DNA of 64,000 nt from Psychrobacter sp. UBA3480 (GTDB lineage: Bacteria > Pseudomonadota > Gammaproteobacteria > Pseudomonadales > Moraxellaceae): NCBI RefSeq assembly GCF_002377945.1, contig NZ_DFQV01000015.1, forward strand, positions 62,001 through 126,000, written 5' to 3'. The translations under genes and the position numbers were made by a program. The notes below the pieces were generated by a model. The model worked only from the letters and a program-made list of their open reading frames with translations. It was not told the DNA's origin and searched no databases. This document shows, in pieces, positions 57,079 to 64,000 of the stretch; the first letter of the stretch is position 1; each line of letters opens with the position of its first letter.

Positions 57079-57177
57079 CTAGTACTAACTTTAATACCAG
57101 TGTCTTAGATACCAATCTCTTAAGTACTAATACTTTAAACACTAATACTGTAAATACCAAGTCTCTAAATACTAAAT
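57079..57177. repeat. Degenerate tandem repeat of a 14-15 bp unit near cspA
   Basis: About seven units share the pattern nTAAnTACTAAnnCT, beginning near 57079 and ending near 57177. They lie between the YeiH-type terminator and the cspA terminator. No gene covers them. Confidence 0.65.
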
Positions 57178-57185
57178 AGCAGACG

Positions 57186-57215
57186 AAAAAAAACGAACCC
57201 GAAGGTTCGCTTTTC
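57186..57215 (-). terminator. Terminator of cspA
   Basis: On the minus strand the stem GCGAACC/GGTTCGT with a TTCG-type tetraloop is followed by eight T. Confidence 0.9.
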
Positions 57216-57249
57216 TACATCTATTCATCTATCTGTCTATAAAGACAAA

Positions 57250-57459
57250 TTAGATAGCAACGATGTTATGTGCTTGTGGGCCTTTTTGGCCTTGAGTTAC
57301 AGTGAACTCAACTTCTTGGCCTTCAGCCAAAGTTTTGAAACCTGAACCAGTGATTTCGCTGTAATGAGCAAAAACGTCTGCGCCAGTTTCTGGAGCGATA
57401 AAACCAAAGCCTTTAGCTTCGTTGAACCACTTAACTGTACCTTTTTGAACGTCTGACAT
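57250..57459 (-). CDS. Cold-shock protein, CspA family
   Basis: A single-strand nucleic-acid-binding protein of 69 residues, one beta-barrel with RNP1 KGFGFI and RNP2 DVFAHY. It starts [16 protein letters not shown] as in typical Csp. It acts as an RNA chaperone; whether it is cold-induced or constitutive cannot be told from sequence. AGGA lies seven bases upstream of the ATG. It forms its own transcription unit with a terminator at 57186-57215. The upstream region (57460-57702) may contain a long 5' leader. Confidence 0.95.
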   Translation of the reverse strand: MSDVQKGTVKWFNEAKGFGFIAPETGADVFAHYSEITGSGFKTLAEGQEVEFTVTQGQKGPQAHNIVAI

Positions 57460-57702
57460 AGTATAATCCTACTTTTAAATTTATTAATGGTCTAGTGACC
57501 GGTAACGCTTGCAAATAGCTACTGAACGATAAATATTAAAACGAAGGATTATAACTAATACTACGAGGTAATGATTTGGTGCAGAACTGCTCTTAAGCTT
57601 GGGCGTATTATAAGGGGTACATCCCAGTATCGCAAGTCTTATCTCATGTTTCGTGTAACCAGAGCCGTTTATTGGCTGATTTTGGCGCAAATTGCAACGG
57701 AT

Positions 57703-58125
57703 TTAGGCATTTGGTAAACGGAACAAATATATCGCTACCCCACTACAGACAGCGGCTACCGCCCATGCCATCCACATCATATCGGCAGGTAAACGATAAA
57801 ATAACATAATTGTCGATGCTGTCATCATAACCGTCGCTAAACACTTGGCATAAAGCGGAACGGCATGACTCTCTTCCCAATCACGGACAAATTTACCAAA
57901 GTATTTATGATTAATCAGCCAAAAGTGAAAACGTCGAGAACTACGTGCCCAGCAACCTGCTGCTAGCAAGATAAAAGGCGCAGTAGGCATCACTGGCAAC
58001 AATATACCGATAATACCTAAGATAAAAAACAGCCAACCAAGCGTCACAAAGGTCCAACGCAGCATTGGGCTGTTGGACTGATCGGTCTTGGGTCGGTAAT
58101 AGAACGCTTTTTTATTATCGGTCAT
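57703..58125 (-). CDS. DUF454 (YbaN-like) inner-membrane protein
   Basis: The protein has 140 residues with three to four membrane helices. The pattern LGWLFFILGIIGILLPVMPTAPFILLAAGCWARSS followed by FHFWLINHKYFGKFVRDWEE is characteristic of the family. E. coli YbaN is of unknown function. It lies upstream of cspA on the same strand but with 240 bases between. Confidence 0.9.
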   Translation of the reverse strand: MTDNKKAFYYRPKTDQSNSPMLRWTFVTLGWLFFILGIIGILLPVMPTAPFILLAAGCWARSSRRFHFWLINHKYFGKFVRDWEESHAVPLYAKCLATVMMTASTIMLFYRLPADMMWMAWAVAAVCSGVAIYLFRLPNA

Positions 58126-58552
58126 ATAAGTTGTCGGTCGTGTAAGTTATCAGTTATGCCAAATGTCAATTGTTTAGAGTAGCGCCTATTATATAAGCAG
58201 CGGCATAGAAGGCTAATCATGCAATATCACCTGTCTATGCACAAGACTATTTATATAAGGTTTTTGCTATTGATAGGTATGTTTGGTTAGTAATTGGGTA
58301 AGTACCAATAATAAATGCTGCACTCTTTTATTAATCCGTCGCTAAAAATAACTATCAGTAGCCGTGATAAGCAACATCTATCATAAAGAGCGGTTAACGA
58401 ACACCACTCATCACCTGCCATCGTCTTTCCCGATACGCTTGCATCACGTCTCGTAAGTCGTCTATGATGACGCAGTAGCTATCGATAATAGCCATTAGCA
58501 GTACTGATCAAAAACAGCAGTACTACTCAAAAATAATATAATACCAATCAAT
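58126..58552. other. Intergenic region upstream of the TPP riboswitch
   Basis: About 430 bases with no recognisable gene. A perfect TATAAT at 58537-58542 stands at the right distance to start transcription at the riboswitch 5' end. A clear -35 was not found. It also contains the promoter of the DUF454 gene on the minus strand. Confidence 0.45.
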
Positions 58553-58652
58553 CTTGTCGGGGTGCTTTGATTTAACGCTGTAGATACAGCCCACATCATC
58601 GCTGAGACATACCCGTGAACCTGAAGCAGTTAGCACTGACGTAGGAAACAAG
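58553..58652 (+). promoter_or_regulatory. TPP (thiamine pyrophosphate) riboswitch
   Basis: The THI-box core is visible: GGGGTGC near 58559, CTGAGA at 58602-58607, ACCCGTGAACCTGA at 58611-58624 and ACGTAGGAAAC at 58639-58649. The outer stem P1 pairs CTTGT (58553-58557) with ACAAG (58648-58652). It binds thiamine pyrophosphate and switches the downstream gene off when the vitamin is plentiful. The region 58653-58837 is the expression platform; a TCTATA/TATAGA pair there (about 58672-58699) may form part of it. Confidence 0.92.
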
Positions 58653-58837
58653 CGTGACACGCCCTCAGAGGTCTATAAATAAGAGCAGTCTATAGATGAT
58701 GTACTGATAGTGATAACCATATCAAACGCAGAGCATCTGACAGTTAGCATCGAGACTTTACCTTTCTTATTTGGCCTTTCTTGTTTTACTTAATCGTATC
58801 AGTCTGATTGTTTTCTATACTTAAAAAGGAAACAACC

Positions 58838-59734
58838 ATGCAACCGACCACCAAACTTACTCTGACCCTCGAATGGTTTTTAAACCCTGATCATCTACCC
58901 TTTATCGCTGGTGTGACCACGGGCGCATATGAGCAGGCAGGGCTTGATATCACTATTATCGAACCAGATGACCATTATGATGGCTTTGCCGAATTACAGA
59001 ACCAAAGTATCGATCTGCATGTCAATGAGCCTATCCATCTGTTTGAGCATTACGCGCCTAATCTACGTGCGCTGGGCTGCTTTTTTGAGACCGATGGCGG
59101 CATATTGATGCAGCGCGCTAGCATGGATAAGTTCAAAAACAATCAGCCTATCCGCATCTGTACCCCTGCTGCTGAGGAAAAAACCAATCGTATTGGCTTT
59201 GAGATATTGGCTCGCTATGCAAAGAAAAACGGCTTTAGTATCAGCCGTGATAATGTGAGCTTTGTACAAAAAGACTTTTATCATATAAAAAATCTGCAAG
59301 AAGACCCAAGCCTAGATGCTGCATGGCTATGCTTTTATAACTTTGAGGGCGTTGAGGCAACTCATGAAGGGTTGGACTTTGAATTTATCGATCAGCACCT
59401 ATCACCTTATCCTAATTTTTCGGCGTTAGAAATCCTCACGACGGATGAGATCTATAGCGCGAAAAAGGACGCGATAGATACCTTTATCGACGTGACCAAC
59501 CAGATGACAGAATTGTGCAAAAACGAGCCAGCTACCGCTCACCGTATGTATTACGACTATAGTAAAACTGAAGCCGATACGCTGATGGATGCCATCATTG
59601 ATAATACGCTAGGCAGATTGATCACACCTATCAAACCAAGTGCAAGTAAGTGGGAAGCACTGCGCGAGATGCTAGCTGAAATCGATATCGTGACCTTGAC
59701 TGATGAGCAATATCAATCGCTTTGGTCGCTGTAG
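58838..59734 (+). CDS. THI5/NMT1-like or ThiY-like protein under TPP riboswitch control, no signal peptide
   Basis: The protein has 298 residues from the ATG at 58838, which has AAAGGA seven bases upstream; the TTG at 58808 is unlikely. It has the periplasmic binding-protein fold of the NMT1/THI5-like family, starting LTLTLEWFLNPDHLPFIAGV, with IDLHVNEPIHLFEHYAP, matching the thiamine-pyrimidine-related group. Neither start gives a signal peptide or lipobox, so it looks cytoplasmic, unlike ThiY binding proteins of transporters. The lysine of yeast THI5 (Lys62) appears to be replaced by Asn while the following His is kept; the CCCFC motif is absent. It is alone, ended by 59766-59800, with no ABC permease or ATPase nearby. 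Confidence 0.85.
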   Translation: MQPTTKLTLTLEWFLNPDHLPFIAGVTTGAYEQAGLDITIIEPDDHYDGFAELQNQSIDLHVNEPIHLFEHYAPNLRALGCFFETDGGILMQRASMDKFKNNQPIRICTPAAEEKTNRIGFEILARYAKKNGFSISRDNVSFVQKDFYHIKNLQEDPSLDAAWLCFYNFEGVEATHEGLDFEFIDQHLSPYPNFSALEILTTDEIYSAKKDAIDTFIDVTNQMTELCKNEPATAHRMYYDYSKTEADTLMDAIIDNTLGRLITPIKPSASKWEALREMLAEIDIVTLTDEQYQSLWSL

Positions 59735-59765
59735 ACACTTTAGAAGTTACAATATTTTGAATAAT

Positions 59766-59800
59766 AAAAAACCGCCATGGCATTTGCTATGGCGGTTTTT
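59766..59800 (+). terminator. Terminator after the riboswitch-controlled gene
   Basis: The stem AAAAACCGCCAT/ATGGCGGTTTTT with an 11-base loop serves both this gene and the convergent TerD-vWA gene. Confidence 0.92.
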
Positions 59801-59826
59801 TATTTAGCTGTAATTGAATCATAAAA

Positions 59827-61119
59827 TTATTGCTGCACGATACCAAGTTGCTTGGCTTCTTTTAGCCACATTGGAAACTCTTCTAGCATGTTTTCATACA
59901 GTGCTTCTTCGCTGATATCAGCCAAGTCATCGAGTTCAAAAAAGTCGCAATTATCAATCACGCGCCCTGTCATGTCGTCTAGTTTTTTGAGAATGCCATA
60001 GCCACGACCACCCAAGCCTACAAACTGCCAAAATATCGGCAGTTTCGCCGCTTCCGTCATGACTCTGGTGATACCGCGATTGTCATTCACCCCGCCATCA
60101 CTGATAAATAGCACGTATACAGGCACATCCAAGCCGTCCTTTTGGTAAAACTCCGTCACGGCTTTCATGACCTCTGCTTCGTTGTTAATGCGCGGGCCAA
60201 GTGCCCATTTGCGCCAGCCACCATGAGCGTTATTGATAAAACCGTCATAGTTGCTCAGTCCAATCTCACCCAAATACTGCGGATCTCGGGCAAACGCCCA
60301 GCAGTCTAGTGCTTGGTCGTCATCGAAGCTCACTGCCAATGGTAATATGCGATTGACCACCTCTTGCACGCGGCCTTTTTTGTACTGTCTGTTCATTGAA
60401 CCTGAGGCATCTAACACCAACGCTACCTTTGCGGTTAATTGCTGCAATTGGCGTTTCTCAAGCGATATCGTGGCTTTTTTGGCGAGATTGACGAGTTTTG
60501 GGGCTTTGTCTAGCATGACCTTCTCGAGCGACGGTTTTGTTTGAACTGGCGTAGCGGTCTCTTCTACTGTAGAGCTACTCTCTTCTACGTCACCACCGAA
60601 ATGTTGCACGATGGCGGCAAGTCCTCCATTAAAGCCTTGCGCGACGTTAGATACTCGCCAAACGCCACTCTTACGATAAAGCTGCATTAGCATACTGGCT
60701 TGCTGCTGGGCAAAGTCTGCTGCTTGATACTCTGCCTGCGCCTTTTGTGATTGTTGCCAAATGCCAATATCTAACGATTGTATTTGATTAAGCGGCGTGT
60801 CAGCTGATAACACAAAAAACAAGCTGTCTATATCAGTCGCCAGTTTGGATAAATTCACTTCAAACTCGGCTTGGATGCCTTTATTCGCTGTTGGCTGCGA
60901 CTCGTAATGGGTAAGCTTGATTTGCCCGCAAGGCGAGATTGGCTGATTATAAAACACCATGTAATCATCGTTTATCAGTTTGCCCGCTGCGTCTAAGACA
61001 AAGCAGCTGATGTCCATCTCTATTGGGCTTTGGCGAGTGAATTTGAGCGTGATGGGTGCGGTATCGTCAATAGCAAGTTTGCTTAAAGGCGCGCGTTGTC
61101 CGACGGTGAGATGGTTCAT
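59827..61119 (-). CDS. TerD-domain plus vWA-domain protein (TerF-like)
   Basis: The protein has 430 residues. The N-terminal about 180 residues resemble TerD, a calcium-binding beta-sandwich of tellurite-resistance/stress proteins. The C-terminal vWA domain (about 228-430) has the MIDAS motif DASGSMN (near 238) and a second metal-site threonine region; FISDGGVNDNRGI is typical of the TerF/vWA family. It is one lone ter-type gene, without the usual terABCDE or terZ neighbours. Its role is presumably in metal or envelope stress, but this is not shown. AAGGAACACC precedes the ATG. Confidence 0.85.
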   Translation of the reverse strand: MNHLTVGQRAPLSKLAIDDTAPITLKFTRQSPIEMDISCFVLDAAGKLINDDYMVFYNQPISPCGQIKLTHYESQPTANKGIQAEFEVNLSKLATDIDSLFFVLSADTPLNQIQSLDIGIWQQSQKAQAEYQAADFAQQQASMLMQLYRKSGVWRVSNVAQGFNGGLAAIVQHFGGDVEESSSTVEETATPVQTKPSLEKVMLDKAPKLVNLAKKATISLEKRQLQQLTAKVALVLDASGSMNRQYKKGRVQEVVNRILPLAVSFDDDQALDCWAFARDPQYLGEIGLSNYDGFINNAHGGWRKWALGPRINNEAEVMKAVTEFYQKDGLDVPVYVLFISDGGVNDNRGITRVMTEAAKLPIFWQFVGLGGRGYGILKKLDDMTGRVIDNCDFFELDDLADISEEALYENMLEEFPMWLKEAKQLGIVQQ

Positions 61120-61265
61120 GGTGTTCCTTACGTTAAAGTGTTATTCCTTTAAAGATAATAGACTAATTACTGATGTAGAAAAACCGCTACAGTCATAGTT
61201 GAAGCGGTGATTCATATAGAATGTATTTTTTGTAGCACACAATTACATAGTCAATTATCTTCTAC

Positions 61266-62963
61266 TTATATTACAACACTATTTTCTAGATAACTAACTA
61301 GGCTTTCGATAGAGTTTTTATGATGCGAATGCAAACAATCAGACTTACTATCTTGGATACATTTAGCTACTGTATACTTTATACTCGACTCAAGTTTATT
61401 ATCCCATGCTTTCCCTTGATCAACTGCCGCTCTTTTTATTCTTTCCGACCATTTTTTATTACCTTTAAATTTTGGATTATCTAAACTAAATCCGAATTCA
61501 TCTTCAACAGCTTTCTTATAAACTTCAGGGTTAATACAGTCTTCAAACTCCGATTCATTAAAACCCTGACAATTCGTAAGAGTATAGTTATTTGTAGCAA
61601 TCAAGCCATCTTCCAATGCTTTTCTAACTGCTTTATTCCCAGCTTCATCATTATCCAAAAAGCAATGATACTTGCAAAGAGAGTTTCTCAATAGAGAAGC
61701 TTTATAAGATAAATTACCTGCTCCCCCAATCTCTTCTATCACAAATAAATTGTTAGCAATCGCTTTTCCTAACTTTCTACTTAGCCTTGGTAACATAGCT
61801 TTGAAAGCAATCACATCTTCTGCACCTTCTACAATTAGTACATAGTTTGCATTAACTAAATTATCAGAAGCCTTAATACCCATTACGTTTCTTATAGATT
61901 CAATATTTTTAGCGGAAACAGCTTTCCCCATATCGACTATTATGTTGGACTTAACGTCATTTCTATCAACAAATAGTGGATTATGTGTTGTGATAATAAC
62001 TTGATGGTTTTCACCTAAAGCACAGATCACATCATTCAGCTGATGTATAGCTCCTGGATGAAGATGTGACTCAGGCTCTTCTATTGCTATAATTGAAGCT
62101 CCTGATGGACCTGTTCGACTTTTCAGCATGCTTAAAGCAGCTAAATTTTTTACGCCATCACCCTTATAAGCAAGTTCTGTAGCTGTTCCATCATCTATTA
62201 TAACTTCAAAGTCATTACGTAATGCTACACGTCTTTCGGTTTCAGGAATAGAGATTTTCACTTCTACTAAGTTAGGTAAAAACTCTTTAAGCGGCTCCAT
62301 TAATTGATTCTCTAAATCTCTCAGCAAAGGCTCTTGAAGAATTCGGATTGTATCTATAGCTTTTAAATAATCGTCGTTATCTTCAAGTTGTTTCAGTTGT
62401 CTTGAAAGCATCGTCCTCACTACATCAAGTGTGTCGCTATCAGTTCGAATGGTAGGAATATAATTAAATTCAATATTACCTGCAATAAAAGAAGTTATTT
62501 TATTTATTTTCTTATTTAGAATTGTTGCTCCTGCACCTCTTTTATTTTTAATCTTAATAATTGGCTGATTGTCTCTACCTATTCTTATTTCCATAGGCAA
62601 AAAACCGTTTATCTTAGAGCCTACAACTTCTTGAAAACTTAATATCTCTTCCGGTTCAAGCTCAAAATCTAGCGCAAAAATGGTCTGAGTTCCAGAACTT
62701 CTACCTCTCAATGAAACTGGGAAATCTCTCTCCCAGTAGTAGTACCTATCATCTATATTCCTATATCTTGAGTTTCTTAAATTTCTATTTGACGGCCCTA
62801 ATCCTCTTCGATCTAACACATGCATTGCTGTATTCAAACCTTTTAATATATTAGATTTCCCTTCATTATTTTTCCCAATCAAAATAGTTGTACTATGCAA
62901 CGAAATTTTATGGGCAGTTGTAATACTTCTATAGTTAGTGATAGAAAAGTGAGTAAGCTTCAT
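61266..62963 (-). CDS. OLD-family endonuclease (AAA ATPase plus TOPRIM), stand-alone
   Basis: The protein has 565 residues. The N-terminal ABC-type ATPase has Walker A GKNNEGKS (30-37) and Walker B AIEEPESHLHP, followed by QVIITTHNP. The C-terminal TOPRIM nuclease domain has LIVEGAEDVIAF and CFLDNDEAGN. P2 OLD and Gabija GajA have the same layout and length (about 580). A GajB-type UvrD helicase is not adjacent, so this is a class 1 (stand-alone) OLD nuclease rather than Gabija. Such proteins cleave DNA and give phage defence. The gene looks clearly AT-richer than its neighbours, with different codon use, suggesting recent transfer. AAGGATAATAGG precedes the ATG. Confidence 0.92.
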   Translation of the reverse strand: MKLTHFSITNYRSITTAHKISLHSTTILIGKNNEGKSNILKGLNTAMHVLDRRGLGPSNRNLRNSRYRNIDDRYYYWERDFPVSLRGRSSGTQTIFALDFELEPEEILSFQEVVGSKINGFLPMEIRIGRDNQPIIKIKNKRGAGATILNKKINKITSFIAGNIEFNYIPTIRTDSDTLDVVRTMLSRQLKQLEDNDDYLKAIDTIRILQEPLLRDLENQLMEPLKEFLPNLVEVKISIPETERRVALRNDFEVIIDDGTATELAYKGDGVKNLAALSMLKSRTGPSGASIIAIEEPESHLHPGAIHQLNDVICALGENHQVIITTHNPLFVDRNDVKSNIIVDMGKAVSAKNIESIRNVMGIKASDNLVNANYVLIVEGAEDVIAFKAMLPRLSRKLGKAIANNLFVIEEIGGAGNLSYKASLLRNSLCKYHCFLDNDEAGNKAVRKALEDGLIATNNYTLTNCQGFNESEFEDCINPEVYKKAVEDEFGFSLDNPKFKGNKKWSERIKRAAVDQGKAWDNKLESSIKYTVAKCIQDSKSDCLHSHHKNSIESLVSYLENSVVI

Positions 62964-63268
62964 CCTATTATCCTTATCTATATTATTTTCGGCTATTTTT
63001 CGGAAGGTTATTAACTAATTGATATAAAGAAAAACTTACTCAGGATATCTCTTAAATAACTCATCGTTAATTTTCAATATCTTTTGTAGGTATCACCATG
63101 TTTATTTTACTTAATAGTGTGCACCCCGTAAGACAATGGATAATAGCACACAAATATTCAGTTATTTATCAGAACCAAGCGTTGGTTAGAGAACTAACCA
63201 GTAGACAATAAAAAACGCCATCACAAATGTGACAGCGTTTTTTATTCATACAGCTATTGTCATAGCAG
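62964..63268. other. Intergenic region between the OLD gene and valS
   Basis: About 300 AT-rich bases. It holds the OLD promoter and the valS terminator (63208-63245), and a perfect seven-base inverted repeat TGGTTAG/CTAACCA at 63183-63200. No partner gene for the OLD nuclease is present. Confidence 0.5.
63208..63245 (-). terminator. Terminator of valS
   Basis: The stem AAAAACGC-TCACA/TGTGA-GCGTTTTT with a two-base loop and flanking A and T runs lies 24-60 bases beyond the valS stop. Confidence 0.9.
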
Positions 63269-64000
63269 TTACAGGTTCTTTAACTCTTCCATCTGCGCTG
63301 TTATCGCCGTCAACTGCCCTTCTAACTCAGCCAGTTTTGCCTTCTCAGCATTGACCACTTCCGCAGGTGCTTTACTGACAAAGCCTTCATTGCCTAGCTT
63401 ACGAGCGATGCCGTCAGCTTGCTTTTGTAGTTTTTCATGCGCTTTGCCTAGGCGTGCCAGCTCAGCCGTAGGATCGATCAGACCTTTCATCGGTACGAGG
63501 ACACGTAGCTGACCGACCATACTTGATGACGATAGTGGCACCTCATCGCCTTCTTTGACGATCTCTAAGCTCTCGACTTTGGCAAGCGCTTTAAACTGGT
63601 TTTTGATACGTGATAGACGAGCATCTTCATCGCTAGAGACGTTTTGTAGTAGCACTGGCAGACGTACCGCGTTACCCAGTTTCATCTCACCACGGATGTT
63701 ACGGACGCTCGCGATTAGCTCTTGTAGCCATGCCATATCTGCTTCGGTCTGCTCACTGATTTGGCTGGCATCGGTCTGTGGATAGTCAGCGACCACGATG
63801 CTGTCGGTGTTTTTGCGACCCAGTAGCGGCGCGATGGTCTGCCAGATTTGCTCAGTCAGATACGGCATGATTGGATGGGTGAAACGTAGCGCAGTCTCTA
63901 GTACGTGCAGCAGCACATAGCGGATTTGCGCTTTACGCTCGCCAGATACCGAGTCATCATTTAGGCTGGCTTTGGCAAGCTCAACGTACCAATCACAGTA
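63269..64000 (-). CDS. valS: Valyl-tRNA synthetase, C-terminal part (truncated by window edge)
   Basis: ValS charges tRNA-Val. The open frame continues to the right edge (codons read CDWYVELAKASLND from base 63997 leftwards), so the internal GTG at 63916 is not the start; at least 243 residues are present. Visible parts are the end of the anticodon-binding domain (HPIMPYLTEQIWQ) and the C-terminal coiled-coil domain that ends LEGQLTAITAQMEELKNL. Confidence 0.95.
   Translation of the reverse strand, partial: YCDWYVELAKASLNDDSVSGERKAQIRYVLLHVLETALRFTHPIMPYLTEQIWQTIAPLLGRKNTDSIVVADYPQTDASQISEQTEADMAWLQELIASVRNIRGEMKLGNAVRLPVLLQNVSSDEDARLSRIKNQFKALAKVESLEIVKEGDEVPLSSSSMVGQLRVLVPMKGLIDPTAELARLGKAHEKLQKQADGIARKLGNEGFVSKAPAEVVNAEKAKLAELEGQLTAITAQMEELKNL

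Noticed and set aside
61266..62963. Gabija defence system (GajA plus GajB)
   Set aside because: The OLD-type nuclease is present, but no UvrD-like helicase gene lies on either side, so only a stand-alone OLD nuclease can be claimed.
63269..63916. A separate 215-residue gene starting at the GTG 63916
   Set aside because: The frame stays open to the window edge and the sequence is the C-terminal part of ValS, so the GTG is an internal valine codon.
1..64000. CRISPR arrays, tRNA or rRNA genes, insertion sequences, prophage
   Set aside because: No regularly spaced direct repeats, no tRNA-like cloverleaf, no transposase or phage structural genes were seen. The tandem arrays found have no spacers.

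Overview
The window looks like chromosome of a Psychrobacter-type bacterium (Moraxellaceae, Gammaproteobacteria). Base composition is moderately AT-rich. The proteins resemble that family, with MinCDE, a complete Pil-Chp twitching chemosensory operon, cytochrome c maturation genes, FadE, CoaBC, NhaA and ValS. Many proteins carry long acidic D/N/S/T/Q-rich low-complexity segments. This is inference from reading the sequence; no database search was made. No tRNA, rRNA, CRISPR array, insertion sequence or prophage was seen.

Layout. Positions 1-2300 hold the tail of an unknown gene, a Fur-box-controlled transcription unit with no reading frame (candidate small RNA), an OmpA-like lipoprotein and a lysophospholipid acyltransferase. 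Positions 2.6-6.6 kb hold a voltage-sensor-like membrane protein, minC-minD-minE and a cytochrome b561. Positions 6.8-19.2 kb (minus strand) hold pilG-pilH-pilI-pilJ-pilK-chpA-chpB-chpC. Together these form the sensory path controlling type IV pili, with a 2287-residue hybrid kinase at its centre and a receptor that has almost no periplasmic part. Positions 19.9-24.3 kb hold an efflux-type adaptor lipoprotein followed by an OmpR-type regulator and a histidine kinase with a very large insert in its ATPase domain. Positions 24.6-27.2 kb are a MetN-MetI-MetQ methionine importer. An aldo/keto reductase follows.

Positions 28.5-32.0 kb (minus strand) are ccmA-ccmB-ccmC-ccmD-ccmE for haem export and delivery. 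Positions 32.1-35.1 kb hold two poorly known proteins and a histone-deacetylase-like amidohydrolase. Next come a TauE/SafE permease, a coaBC gene with a histidine-rich insert, radC, an extended fadE, a dicarboxylate/amino-acid symporter, a second TauE/SafE permease, nhaA, a DUF2799 lipoprotein, an MpaB-like oxygenase, two Nudix hydrolases, a large M16C metalloprotease and a pair of universal stress proteins.

Positions 54.7-58.1 kb hold a LysR regulator divergent from a YeiH-type transporter, a cold-shock protein and a DUF454 membrane protein. A TPP riboswitch at 58.55-58.65 kb precedes a single signal-less substrate-binding/THI5-like protein. The right end has a TerD-vWA protein, a stand-alone OLD-family nuclease (probable phage defence, more AT-rich than its surroundings) and the 3' part of valS, which runs off the window.

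The most interesting items are the Fur-controlled candidate small RNA, the riboswitch-controlled orphan THI5-like protein, the insert in the sensor kinase, the histidine-rich CoaBC, the sensor-less PilJ, the pore-less voltage-sensor-like protein, the OLD nuclease, and a perfect 19-bp inverted repeat after nhaA.
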